From: Phymatolithon calcareum
Lineage: Eukaryota > Rhodophyta > Florideophyceae > Hapalidiales
Assembly: GCA_977006965.1 (NCBI GenBank)
Contig: OZ345354.1
Span: 1 to 64,000, forward strand
Length of the DNA: 64,000 nucleotides
Direction: 5' to 3'
Shown: piece after piece, positions 26,706 through 37,289 of the stretch
How positions within the stretch are numbered: the first letter of the stretch is position 1
How the letters are laid out: each line of letters starts with the position of its first letter
Program-made: the position numbers and the translations under genes
The notes under the pieces: generated by a model
Seen by the model: only the letters and a program-made list of their open reading frames with translations
The model's database searches: none
Told to the model about the DNA's origin: nothing

Positions 26706-28085
26706 TTTTTATTTTTCTACAACCAAAACTCGAGGAATACACCGCGCCGAAGCGCCAACTGGCCCATCCACTTGCTCACGCCTGCAACACTACACCTTTT
26801 TCGTACCAGCGTTAAGATGGTACAGAATCGTGGAGTATATTGTTCTTGTCCTTTTTGGTCAGAACTAGTACCTAACCCCTGACGACCTACTCCCATTGTA
26901 TAAATGCAATTAAAATTTACAGTGGAGGCCAGCCCAGCCACCCGGAAGAAGTATATACGTACGTCAACCCGTCCGGCAACCCTAAATGAGTTCCACCACG
27001 TGTCAAGTCATCCGCGAACCCTAAATCGTGCTATACACGTGACAAACCGTCGCTCATCACATCCAACATATGCATTTTACACATATCACGTCATGACAAT
27101 CACACACGTGTCATTTGTCCAGTTTCTATTTTTGGACAAGTCTCTCATATGCACACGTGGCAATCTCACCCCGTCACACCATTCTCCCCACTTCACTACA
27201 TATAAATACACTCTAAACTGTTCATACAATCACCATCTTCACGGCCCGTTTCGAAACCCATTGCACACGTATTCCCTCTTCCTACTTACATCATGTCCAC
27301 CACCTTCCACCACCTGCTCTATCCACTTGCACAACCCTGCAACACCACACCACACCTACGATCCACTTTCCCCGGGGGAGTGTGAGGGGGGCGGAGCCCC
27401 CCTCACGAAGACTAAGGCGAAGCCTTAGTCCACCCTCCATCCGCATTTTTTTCCTCATTTTTCAAAACCTACCCTCATACTCCTTCTACGCCCTCTCCCA
27501 CCCCTCTCGAGCTACTCCGTCCACTCTCACAACAACTTTTTATTTTTCCACAATCCCTCTCTAATTTCACCCTAAACCGCTCCACCCGTTCTGTGCCCTT
27601 CATTTCAACATACTGTAACTTTACCGCCATCCTCACACTCTCCACATAATATTCAGTAAGCATAACGTATCATGATTCTCTCATTCAGATACAGAAATGA
27701 CACGATTACCGCCATGCATTACACCTGTATCCGAGCAGCACAATTGAGACTTCGACATAGTTCGCGCCGCCGATCGCGCCGCTGTCCGACGTAGAATTGT
27801 CAGGAGAGTTCGATTCTCGCATCAGATTTTGGAATTTGCTTCTTGAACATGCTCTAATCAATGCACGACGCATCCATCTCGGCAGACCAATGGCGAAGCG
27901 CCAAGTGTCTTCAAAAGCAATGACCCAACCCTATGCCCTAACCCAACCGTATTCCTAACCCTATTCCCTATCCAAATTCCGCCTTTTCGAAATTGGAGCA
28001 GGGAATGGGGAATTGCCATCAGCCAAGAGGACTTCTTCCAATCCCGAATCATCCTATATCTACCTTCCGTCACACCATCATCACC

Positions 28086-28205
28086 ACGAAGGACCATACT
28101 TCAGAAACATGCTCGCAAACCCATTCCGAACTTGCAAGATAAGGTTCGACAGGCTGGATTAGTACTGAGGTGAGGGATCACTCGGGAATCCCCAGTGTCC
28201 TTCGT
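28086..28205 (+). rRNA. 5S ribosomal RNA, copy 19 (last, at array edge)
   Basis: Identical to copy 1 and complete with its terminator. The repeat ends only 96 bases further on, so this gene has the usual upstream spacer but lacks the normal far downstream spacer. It could therefore differ in expression if spacer elements matter. Confidence 0.93.
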
Positions 28206-28376
28206 TTTTTATTTTTCTACAACCAAAACTCGAGGAATACACCGCGCCGAAGCGCCAACTGGCCCATCCACTTGCTCACGCCTGCAACACTACACCTTTT
28301 TAGTCCACTTTCCTCCAGCGTTTCAAACGGACAATTCATTTTCGTCCTCGTTCACCGCAGCTGCAGAATGCTTCAA

Positions 28377-29230
28377 CTACGACGCGCTGACTGTACGTCT
28401 GTAAGCGATGCTTGCACAAACATCGCAGAGTAGAGCCCCTTGCCTCTTTGCGCAGCTCCCATGTTCTCTACTCACCTCGACGTACATTTCAACTCCGCTA
28501 CGGCGACACTTACCACCTGCTGTGGCCATTTTACAAACTGGTCTTGCTCGCTTTCGTCTTCATTCACCTGTCAAGCATTTCCTCGAATAACGTGGGACTC
28601 GTGATAAAACACAACCACGTCCGCATCTCTATCTTCTCTTCCTGCTCGACCAGCTCCTTGCCAGAACTCGATCATGCTTCGAGCTCCTCCAGCGAACACA
28701 AGAATTCGGACATCCGGCGCATCCACCCCTGTCATATACCCTTCCGTGCAGACCATCACAAACAGCCCCTCCTTGTGCGACCGCCAAGCTGCGTCACTGG
28801 CCTTTTTCTCGTCGTCATCCAGCTTAGAATGGTACAATTTCACGACAGTCTGAAATCCGGTTTTCAGCTTATCAAACTCCTTCTTCACACGCGCAAAAAT
28901 TTCGAAGGCGTCATTCCTTGTAAGACATGCAACCACTATATTTGAAGTATTCCCAAACTCTCCCGCACCGTAAGCTTTTCCATGAATAGTAACAAAGTGA
29001 TACGCAGCATTTAGCAGCAGCTGTCGCCGACCGTCCTACAGAATCTTCACGAAGTTTCTTTTTCCGACTTCGCCTCGTACCACCACCATATCCTCCCCAT
29101 TGCATCCTGTCGCCATCGCGATATTCCGCACCATCGCATTCGGTGCCGTCGCAAAGAGCTATGTGTCTACTTTTGAGCATCAGTGGATGAAAAGGTAGGT
29201 CTGTTATAGAAAACGTTATCTTCCTCGCCC
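28377..29230 (-). pseudogene. RecQ-family DNA helicase, C-terminal half, broken
   Basis: RecQ helicases are 3'-5' DNA helicases of recombination and repair. Read on the minus strand, the motifs appear in family order. LFATAP near 29150 is the motif III equivalent of LTATA. A variable stretch follows, then VMVCTEGYMTGVDAPDVRI near 28760-28700 (motif V), and WQGAGRAGRE near 28660 (motif VI, canonical QESGRAGRD). The zinc-binding region follows with KCRRS, HGSC and LLCDVC near 28500-28420. The gene is dead: a frameshift near 29155, TAG at 29036-29038, TGA at 28571-28573 and a frameshift near 28520. The N-terminal ATPase half with Walker A and DEAH is missing. It points toward the 5S array, whose edge is only 75 bases past its end. 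In fungi, telomere-linked RecQ genes occupy comparable subtelomeric positions. Confidence 0.8.
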
Positions 29231-32046
29231 GGCTGCGCTCCTGCTGCTGCCAGGTTCGTTGTAAGTCGAATCTTTGTCGGAGACCAGCGTCTGTGGTTGA
29301 CTGCCAGATGAGTCCCAATGTCACCGGCTCTATCTCTTCTCTTGCGTTTGCTTTCTCGGCGACAACCTTGGAAAGTCTTTTTTCATCTTGGAGTCTAGGT
29401 ATTTGATACGGAACTCCAATGGCTTACGTTGACGTTACCCAGTGCCATGCTGTCCATTACCCAAAGGGAATTGTAGTGATGTCCGTTAAAGCATTAAAAG
29501 CGGTTTTTGAAACTCGTTGTGCTAGATGACATGCCTGCAGAGCATTTGAACATCTTCTTGCCGCAAATCAGCTTCATGTCCCTTTTATCAATACACATTT
29601 CTTCCTTATTCCATATATGTTTTCCTCCTTCGCTCTTTCCTATAACAACCAGCGACCACGCTCGGGAATTTTGCCCCGGGATGGAAAAAAAACCGATTGC
29701 TGTTGGATTGCAAGTTCTGAGAAACCTCGAACCGATGCTGCTGAGTGAAATTCGGAATGAAATCAATCCGTGCAACTCGACTATCTACCACGCTCAATGA
29801 AATTAATCATTCTGAGCATTATCCATCTATATAAGCTCTTCTTGTGGTTTCTCAGCCGTCCTATCGCCGGAGAGGACACTTGAGAGTGAATATTAGTGCA
29901 GGCGACTCACAAAAGCAAGTGCAGATCGATCAGAATACGCAAAAGTACTCAAATTTGAAATGTTTTAAAAGTTGTCCTGATACTCCGGGGCGAGGTTTTG
30001 GGAGCTTTCAAATAATCTTAGTACATATGCCGATCGAAAACGCTCTCCTCTAGCAGTGAGGTCCGGATAAGGGCTGAGATCGGCTCTTTTTCTCCTCCTC
30101 TGTCGTCCAACTGTATACGCGCTCATTTAACTCTTTCTCACCAGGCTCGTGATTGGCCTCCAAGCGCACCACTCGAAGACGACGGCGGTAAAGATTCCAC
30201 AAAAGGTGACAGGAGAGTTTTAACGTATTCTGAGCAGAGCTTGCGTGATCAGTTCGACGGAAACGACGACTGCTTTACTTCTTGGGCCATACTGAGCTCA
30301 TGATTATCTAATATGGCTAGAAATGTGCCGACGTTCCTCAAGTTGTGACACATGGTAACTTCTCTAGAAATATTTAATTAAGATTATCTAGTACTTGTTT
30401 GCTCATTGTTCATCTTTCTGCCTCTACTGTAAAACATATGCCTGATGCAGTATGCTGACCGTCTGCGTGGACAATGATGGTCTCTGGGTGTACGCATAGA
30501 ATCATGTACAAGTCTGTGTCAAGCTCAGAAACAATGTACATACGTACACACGACTGTCGAAGAAGGAACAGAAACATGACACTGACGCAGTATGGATTAT
30601 GCAGCGGTAAGTCGAAAGCCTCTATATCCGCCCAAAGCGACTCCAAAACCTGAATCTTTCTAACCACACACTCTACCAGACTCGATACGTTTTAGTTGCA
30701 TAGTATCACATCAATGGCCTGAGCCACGTCCAATTTGGCTTCCTAAGGATACTGTTGAGTGTTTCAGTTTACGAGGCACCGATCACGCTAGTTGAGAGAA
30801 AAACGTAAGACCGCTCGAGCTCCCCTTATATGTAGAAGTCTAGAAGCTTCTAATCATTCTAGGTGATGTATATTTCGCGCCGTGCCTGAAAAGGATAATC
30901 GTTAGGTGACAAACCAACATAGGTGAGGCTAGGTACAAGATTTGCAGTGCAAATCCACGACTCCACGCACTAGATGAAAACATGGGGGCGGCTTCCGCTG
31001 GGAAAATATCCGGCATTAGAAGAGTGACCCCTTTACTTGGGCGGCTTGTGGAAATAATCTGCAGCAAAGTATTGCGTAAAGCGGCAGAAAAAACAACTAG
31101 CAATGTTCAAAACTGTGAAAAACGTGTTGCTCACGCGATGAACGCGATTGTGAAGTCGACAGGGCAAGTCAGGCGACCTCTGCTTCCTAGGAGGGCTATG
31201 TACACGAATGAAGAAGGAACAGAGCTCTGTACCTGAAACGAGACGAAAATCCAGCCAGACTTCGTTCTGCGAAGGAGCGACATGCACAGCTGGCCATGAA
31301 GCACGCATGCGGGCGGCTCTCGTACGGGAGCTCATGTTGAACATCGGATAAACTAAGGACGGCAGCAGATCATCCCCCTGAGACGTTATGCCAGAGTACG
31401 GAAAAGTATGAATTGGGGCAAAGAATAAATAAAGAGTTTTATTTAAAATTACAAACGTTCGAAGTCGGTCGAAAAGAAGCGAAGAGATAGAAGACGGCAT
31501 GAGCCTTTTAATTGACTACAACATCAGCATAGCTGACAAGAGGAGCACTATAAGTACCTTTATTGGCGACCAAGATACCCATGAATGTCGCGCTCACCAG
31601 TGTCGCATTGCTCCAGCCAGACGTTTGGACGACTTTCTCGCTCGACAGCTTACACGAATGCTCACTAAAACAGTCCCATTGGCTTCGCAAGAGTTCTCTA
31701 TACTGTTTGGCGATGGTATTGAGCTCGAGCTTTGCGGATCCGTGGTCTGGTAGAAGAAGGGAACGGACGAGCTTTCTGAGTTTTGTTCTTATTGGGCGTC
31801 GCCGTCGCAATAGAGGCTGCGAGAACAGGGATAGAATGCCCACGTTTGAAAACATTCGCATTCAGAATGAGACATTTCATAATAGCGTGTTTTCGAACAG
31901 ATGGTGTTCCCCTCCCTGAGCAAGGGATGCAAAACGTGTGCACATGGCCCGACGTATGAACACACCGCGTTCAATGAAGATGAGTGCAATTTTTAAGGCT
32001 ACTTCCCGTGGCCGTCTCAACGACCGAAGCAAGATAATCGATTAAG
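29231..32046. other. Gene-poor stretch, nothing recognised
   Basis: Only short open frames occur. The two least implausible are 84 codons on + at 30982-31236 and 117 codons on - at 31508-31861. Neither shows a domain or motif I know, and both have overlapping competitors on the other strand. A TATATAAG element at about 29829-29836 could be a core promoter but has no gene after it. Confidence 0.4.
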
Positions 32047-32182
32047 TATCAACGTTTGGCAAATGTCACGTCGACAGTAGCAACTCTCATAGTAAAGTAC
32101 TTTTTGGAATACTTTGTTCTCCCATCGAGAGGGAGAAGCTAAATACGACCGCATGGACAAAACTATGGACATGACACTAGTT
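32047..32182 (+). repeat. Direct repeat, copy 1 of 2
   Basis: It shares a near-identical core with 32309-32444: TTTGTTCTCCCATCGAGAGG and the following GGAGAAGCTAAATACGACCG are the same in both. The first 60 bases differ by scattered substitutions. The offset is 262 bases. Confidence 0.85.
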
Positions 32183-32308
32183 GATATCAACGAAGAATAC
32201 CATTTCGCAGATTTATTATCGCTATCCGCAGAAGCGAAGCTGAATTTCATGTTTTCGCTCTTAATTAGATTCGCTATCTCAACAAGAGAAGCTAAAACAG
32301 CGATTGAG

Positions 32309-32444
32309 CATCAATGTTTGTGCAATGTCACATCGACAGTAGAAACTCTCATAGTAAAGTATTTTTTGGAATACTTTGTTCTCCCATCGAGAGGGAGAAG
32401 CTAAATACGACCGCATGGACAAAACTATGGACATGGCTTTGCTT
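32309..32444 (+). repeat. Direct repeat, copy 2 of 2
   Basis: Second copy of the 32047-32182 repeat, ending 200 bases before the left end of the DNA transposon. The 126 bases between the copies are not shared, so this is either a decayed tandem or two insertions of one short element. Confidence 0.85.
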
Positions 32445-32646
32445 GATATGATCCCATATCTCCGGAAGTTTGCAGGGCTTTTAAATAAACTTGAAGGAAA
32501 AAAATCTGATTAGTTGCGAACAACAGCTTTGCCGCAGCGTGTACCTGTTCAAGCAGTATGGACCAGAGCCAATCCTAGATTTTCCTTAATTTTGTTCTTG
32601 TTCGTACACTTGTCTTTTTTTCATTTAATCACTGTTCTTGTTGCTA

Positions 32647-32674
32647 CACCAAAAATGGAATTTAGTGTCCCAGG
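32647..32674 (+). repeat. Left terminal inverted repeat of the pogo-like element
   Basis: It begins CACCAAAAATGGAATTTAG and ends GTGTCCCAGG. It is the reverse complement of 35229-35256 with one mismatch, at position 9 of the repeat. Preceded by TA. Confidence 0.92.
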
Positions 32675-32917
32675 GTCGGCACTGTAAGAATAACCATATC
32701 GTAAGTTGTGCGAGGGGTTCTATAGGGGTTGTAATACTCCATGAGCTCTGAGAACTTTTCCAAATAAATAAAAATATCGCCTACAAAATTAAAATTGTCT
32801 CTGAAACTTTCAATAGGCTCCTCCTCCAAAATACGTTAGATCTTACAGAAGCTGCAAGATTATCTACTTGGAAGCACTTTAGTTTATATACGAAACATAA
32901 CTCCCATTGAAACAAGG

Positions 32918-33012
32918 TAGCCGAATGGACTCACATAAATTCCGGGAATCTGGATAGTCGGTTATCTGTGCGCAGTGATGTGTCATGAGGTCTCGGGTTC
33001 AATCTTCTAGGC
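32918..33012 (+). other. Weak tRNA-like A and B boxes inside the transposon leader
   Basis: GTAGCCGAATGGAC resembles a class II tRNA A box, and GGGTTCAATC, about 75 bases on, resembles a B box. The arms do not fold as a tRNA (no T stem, no acceptor stem). It could be a decayed tRNA or SINE head, or chance. Confidence 0.2.
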
Positions 33013-33558
33013 AGGGGCGAAACAGACATTAATTTGTCCTATACGCGAGATCCAAAGAGGGTTGTTCGGGAAATGCTCAGTCACATTGCGTCAGCGCAGG
33101 TAAACGCCACTCATTGAAAATGTCGCCAGATGGATAGCTTACGTCTAAAACCTTCCTTTTCTAATTTTTTCTTAATTTACACACAAAATGGCGCTAATGA
33201 TAGAATTTGAAGATGCTGACTTCCTGAAAGCTGGCTCTTAAGATAACGCGTCATGACAAAAAACGTTTCACGAAACAGGCCCCGTTTACAGTAATGCTAT
33301 TGACCAACGGCGCTGCTCCTCGAAGCACCAGAGGCAGCTTGTTGTGTTTAGAAATGATGGTGCAGAATCATTGGATGATATTGACTTTCATATACTTTCC
33401 ATATAGAATGTATCAATATGCATTAGTTAAGCCTTGTTGCGCTTATGCATGAGTAAAGCATATAAGGACTAAATCTCTTCCGAGAGTCGCAGATAGCCCC
33501 ACTCAACCATTCCACCATACTCTCGATCTTGCAAAGCGCCGCTCGTTTGAGACCGAGA

Positions 33559-35106
33559 ATGTCCAACTCTGCCACCAATGTACCGCCCTCAACCAATCAA
33601 AATCACCCATCTTCTTGTCGGAGGACTCAGGTTGTTTCAACTAAGTCCCAAAGGAAGGCAGTTATTCTATGGATGATTAACGAGGTCGAAACCTCGGGAA
33701 GTGATGACGCAATTGGCGCTCGCACTGTGCAGCACTTTCCAACCATCTTCCGAGTAACGGATATGAAGTCATATGGAGCCAATCGGAAGAAAGCAATCCG
33801 TTGGTGGAACAGTCGCCAATCTTATCTTCAAAAACTGACCACACCAGAGGATAAGGCTATGTTCATCCAATCAAGACGTTCCATTGGAGTTTCGCAAAGA
33901 CGTGTGCCTATCAAAGCTTTAACTGGTCGTGGAAGAAAGCGATATGCATGGGTGGACTATTTACACTCTGTCCTACTGGAAGAATTTGAAAGACTGAGCG
34001 CTGCTGGTGTCCAGTTAAGCAGACGGCTTTTGAAACATATTGCACTCCGTACACTCTCCGACCCCACATCTCCATTCGTGTCAACCGACCTTGACGATCG
34101 TACTCATCGCCCAATCATTACACATGTGACGGACAACTGGATCCAATCGTTCATGAACAGATGCAACATCGTCATACGAAAGCAGTCCGGCTCTTTGCAA
34201 CGGTGCAACGCCCATAACATATACACCGAGAAGTTGATTTCCCATCATCTCGGCCAATTGGAGCGCGAATTTTCAGATGGTGTGCTGGACGAGAACATGG
34301 TGGAGAACATGGATGAGACGCACTTTATTTTTAACATGGATGACCATTACTCTCTTGGAGTGTATGGATGCAAGAAAGTGAACTATGCGGACGTTGTCTC
34401 AGGCGGGGAAGGTATGACAATGGTTTTGCGTATCAGTGGAGGAGTGAACGCCAAAATTGAAGCACCATTTATGATTTTTCGCAACAGGAACCGAAACTAT
34501 CCCATACTAGGTGTTCCTGACAATGTACCCGGTGTTTCATACAGAACCGGGCCGAGGGGTTGGATGGACAAAAATGTTTTCAACCAGTGGTTAAACGAAC
34601 CGCGAGCCATTTCAAGTGACCCTATTGGTCGGACGAGATCCTTGTTCATGGACAATTGCTCTGGTCACAATGAAACGCCGCAACAGGTGGAATCATTGAA
34701 CTCTATCAACACTAAGATTCGGTATCTTCCACCGAACAGCACGCATATGTGTCAGCCTTTGGATTCTTTTGTTATTCAAAAAATCAAAGCTGTATGGCGA
34801 GAGGAATGGGAGGCAGAGAAATTGCAGCGCATGGAAGAGGGAGATTGGGCATCCGGTCCAGGTGCTTCCGGCAAACTCAACAACCCTGGTAAGACATATT
34901 ATTTGAAACTCGCGGTGCGATGCGTGGAAAAGGTGAACAGCATGCAGGATGAAAACGGTATTCCGATTGTACGCAAGGCTATGATACGTTGTGGTCTTGC
35001 ACTAGATACAGATGGAACGTGGAAAAAGGAGCAGCTGTTCGATTACTTGCAAGATATTGTTGAAAAACACCCTGAGGAATACTGTGGCCTTGTTCCTGAA
35101 TATTGA
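33559..35106 (+). CDS. DDE-1 superfamily transposase (pogo/Tigger-like)
   Basis: This enzyme cuts and pastes the surrounding element by binding its terminal repeats. The frame is 515 codons from ATG at 33559, which has A at -3; ten further in-frame codons lie upstream without an ATG. A CENP-B/Tc5-type helix-turn-helix region spans roughly residues 120-210, ending NWIQSFMNRCNIVIRKQ. The DDE_1 domain follows. The catalytic triad is visible: D252 in NMDETHF, D365 in FMDNCSGHN and D402 in QPLDSFVIQKIK, with the family pattern LPPNSTHMCQPLDS before the last D. Spacing D365-D402 is 36 residues. The SGGEGMTM block and the layout most resemble oomycete and algal DDE-1 proteins. There is no frameshift or stop, so it may be active or recently active. 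Confidence 0.92.
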   Translation: MSNSATNVPPSTNQNHPSSCRRTQVVSTKSQRKAVILWMINEVETSGSDDAIGARTVQHFPTIFRVTDMKSYGANRKKAIRWWNSRQSYLQKLTTPEDKAMFIQSRRSIGVSQRRVPIKALTGRGRKRYAWVDYLHSVLLEEFERLSAAGVQLSRRLLKHIALRTLSDPTSPFVSTDLDDRTHRPIITHVTDNWIQSFMNRCNIVIRKQSGSLQRCNAHNIYTEKLISHHLGQLEREFSDGVLDENMVENMDETHFIFNMDDHYSLGVYGCKKVNYADVVSGGEGMTMVLRISGGVNAKIEAPFMIFRNRNRNYPILGVPDNVPGVSYRTGPRGWMDKNVFNQWLNEPRAISSDPIGRTRSLFMDNCSGHNETPQQVESLNSINTKIRYLPPNSTHMCQPLDSFVIQKIKAVWREEWEAEKLQRMEEGDWASGPGASGKLNNPGKTYYLKLAVRCVEKVNSMQDENGIPIVRKAMIRCGLALDTDGTWKKEQLFDYLQDIVEKHPEEYCGLVPEY

Positions 35107-35112
35107 AATAAA
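35107..35112 (+). terminator. Polyadenylation signal of the transposase gene
   Basis: AATAAA begins one base after the TGA stop, 120 bases inside the right terminal repeat. An overlap of stop and poly(A) signal is common in compact DNA transposons. Confidence 0.6.
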
Positions 35113-35228
35113 GAAAATGTGAAACAAATTTACAGCGTTCTTTCATCAATTTTTGTAAAATGTTGCTGCTCACTTCCCGCGAGCTTCTTTTCGAGTATTA
35201 CTGTAAAGTCCTTTGCTAATGAATTTTA

Positions 35229-35256
35229 CCTGGGACACTAAATTCCAGTTTTGGTG
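35229..35256 (-). repeat. Right terminal inverted repeat of the pogo-like element
   Basis: It reads CCTGGGACACTAAATTCCAG and ends GTTTTGGTG. It mirrors 32647-32674 with one mismatch and is followed by TA. Confidence 0.92.
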
Positions 35257-35259
35257 TAG

Positions 35260-36274
35260 TGGACCAGGGTACATACCAGAGTATTCCCAATAGTTTCATA
35301 TTGCTCAAGCAGGATGTCGGGACGAATTCTTAACTCACTAATTCCGTCGCATCAGCCTCAACAGAATTCTAGATTGTGTGTCGTGTGTGAGATAAACTCC
35401 TTGGCCGCGTTGTAGACAATTCTGTTGGATATAAATGATGTCGAACCCGACTTTTCGACTTGACCACCTAGTTGTGGGTTTTCACCCAGCTCGAGACGGG
35501 TGCGTCGAAGTTTTTGAACATGGCGTTCCTCAATAATGTACTGAGTTGCATCATCGTGTTGTAGCATTGTGCAATCATATAGCCATATAAGAAGCAAACA
35601 TCATACACCCAAAAAGACTAGTGCCCTCCGCATCATTGCTGGTCACCATCGATTCACATTGGGCTCACCTGCTCCGTCAGGATTGGATTTCTACGACTAA
35701 TACTAACGGCTAGCTGGCGCCTATAGAAGTGCATTACGCTCCGAGAACAGGATTGAAGCAATCATTCTCGACTGCAGACACGCAGAAATCATGATTCCAA
35801 TCATGAAGTGATCCTCCAGTTGAGTTGCAATGGAAATTGATTGCAATGTATTGCAATGGCAATTCGAATATTCTATACCTGCTGCTGCCACAAAACATCT
35901 ACCAACCTGACATCCAGCTCTTCCTTACTCCCCATATCCAATTACAGATCCCGTTCTCGGACTGCCATTACCATCTCCACACTTTCTCTCAATCGTAGCT
36001 TTCTCCACCACCCTAGCACCATCTGCAAGCAGTTTAGACCCCGCAAGACCGCTCAGCCGTGCTGAGGGGAACCATTTCGTCAAAAGTTGGATACCGATGC
36101 CTCTCTCGCCGAGAGTCTTGAAGATCTTGTTTTAATAGCCTTTTATTGTGCCCTAATCCACGTAATGAAGGATTGATTGCTGATTATGTCAGTACATACC
36201 GTGCACTTATGGGCTACACGAGAAAGTCACGATTCTATCATTCAAAATATCTATCAGATCCTTGCTTAGAAAAC
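35260..36274. other. Intergenic, nothing recognised
   Basis: No frame above 90 codons and no motif or repeat that I can assign. Confidence 0.5.
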
Positions 36275-36613
36275 GATTTGTGTGTACAATCGCCTACAGC
36301 AGCCTTCAGCGGACAGATTCTTCCGACGGAAGCTCGCGTATGGTGGCTCAGGCCCCGCTCGTTGTTATTGGACACCCGATACAGCCGAAGTATTGTAGTT
36401 TATTGTAAATGTGGCTAGCTACCAAACTGAAGCTCTAATGACAATATTTTTCTTGGATTCTATTCATTCTGGTTCTTATTATTCGATTCTTGGTGCTATG
36501 CTGGAAAGATACAGGAGAGGACCGGCTTTTGCTTATGGACTTTGAAACCACACTGTAAAATCGATCATCCGACTCGTGCGCCGACGCTTTGCAGAGCTGC
36601 TCAACCTCCTTGT
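36275..36613. repeat. Duplicated segment, copy A
   Basis: Collinear with 37290-37628 at an offset of about 1016 bases. Shared blocks include GTACAATCGCCT, GCAGC, TTGTTATTGGACAC, GTATTGTAGTTTATT and TTTGAAACCA. Copy A holds the 3' end of the small minus-strand gene below. Confidence 0.85.
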
Positions 36614-36977
36614 CATCCAGCTGTTCTATATCTCTTAAGGGGGCCTCAGGCCTGGAAAGAGCTCCCTTATAGAAGTTTCCAGCGCTTGCATGAGCTGTAG
36701 AATTCAAAAGTATTTTCATTCTGTCGATACATCCATGAATATATTCCTTGCTATCTTCTTCGCCATGTCGTTGCCCAGATGATCGACTCGTGGAAGTACG
36801 GTGAAAATGGCAGCTTACTCTTTTCTCTTGTCTTTTAGCATATTTCGTATCTTTTAGGATATTACTAATCGCTGCTTCTATTTGTCGCTCTTCTTCATTA
36901 GTCCACACAGTCTTCAAAACTACTTTCAGCATCGCTGGCCGCTGGAGCTGTTGGCTCTTCTTTTGACGCGGAGACAT
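36435..36977 (-). CDS. Hypothetical protein, unknown function
   Basis: I do not recognise this protein. The frame is 180 codons from the first ATG (36977) and stays open for 37 codons further upstream without an ATG, so an upstream exon is possible. The product is hydrophilic, basic and Ser/Arg/Lys-rich. It has a likely helical stretch NEEERQIEAAISNILKDTKY near residue 30 and a C-terminal acidic-then-basic tail. No signal peptide or membrane span is visible. Its last part is duplicated at 37290-37628, where the frame is broken. The duplication retains recognisable protein similarity, which argues weakly that the frame is, or was, a gene. Confidence 0.4.
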   Translation of the reverse strand: MSPRQKKSQQLQRPAMLKVVLKTVWTNEEERQIEAAISNILKDTKYAKRQEKRVSCHFHRTSTSRSSGQRHGEEDSKEYIHGCIDRMKILLNSTAHASAGNFYKGALSRPEAPLRDIEQLDDKEVEQLCKASAHESDDRFYSVVSKSISKSRSSPVSFQHSTKNRIIRTRMNRIQEKYCH

Positions 36978-37289
36978 TTGGCGCGGTGCATACGTTTCAA
37001 GCAGTGAATAGCCTATATACTTCCCCCCGGAAGCACCATCAGATGGTTCAACGACAGTCGCAGTTGCTTTGAGGCGCTTAACGGGCAACCGCGATTGTTT
37101 ATAGATATGATGCGGAATCTGTGGAGCAATATGTACACGTTTTTTTCAGACGAAGGTCGTATCGAGTGTTTGTGAATACCGAGCCACTACTGAGTCGCGA
37201 AGAATGAGGTCGCTGATAGTCTGGCGCGGAGGGGAGTTTTAGTATCGGATGTGGTAGGGTATGAAACGATACCTCTCACTTCGGAAGCG

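Larger units (their letters stand above)
1..28301 (+). repeat. Tandem array of a 1500-bp 5S rDNA unit, ~18.9 copies
   Basis: The same 1500-bp sequence recurs end to end from the first base to 28301, with no difference between copies that I could see; every open frame in the unit also reappears at exact 1500-base steps. The window opens inside the array (a CACGTG site is split by the window edge), so more copies probably lie to the left. The array stops 96 bases after the 19th 5S gene: 28302 onward no longer matches. Each unit carries one 5S rRNA gene and about 1.38 kb of spacer. Such uniformity is what concerted evolution or very recent amplification gives, but consensus polishing of an assembly could also produce it. 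Confidence 0.97.
32647..35256 (+). mobile_element. Intact pogo/Tc1-superfamily DNA transposon, 2.6 kb
   Basis: The ends are 28-bp inverted repeats that differ at one position, and TA flanks both sides (32645-32646 and 35257-35258), the target duplication of the Tc1/mariner/pogo superfamily. Inside is a single uninterrupted transposase frame (33559-35106) with a polyadenylation signal. The left 900 bases before the gene carry no other long frame. Nothing seen in the sequence rules out a mobile copy. The element lies in AT-rich flanks. Confidence 0.9.

Noticed and set aside
1-28301. Reading the array as CRISPR or a centromeric satellite
   Set aside because: The units are 1500 bp with no short direct repeats and spacers, and each contains a complete 5S rRNA gene.
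28412-28945. A 177-codon plus-strand frame next to the array
   Set aside because: It is antisense to the RecQ remnant, whose helicase motifs are unambiguous on the minus strand.
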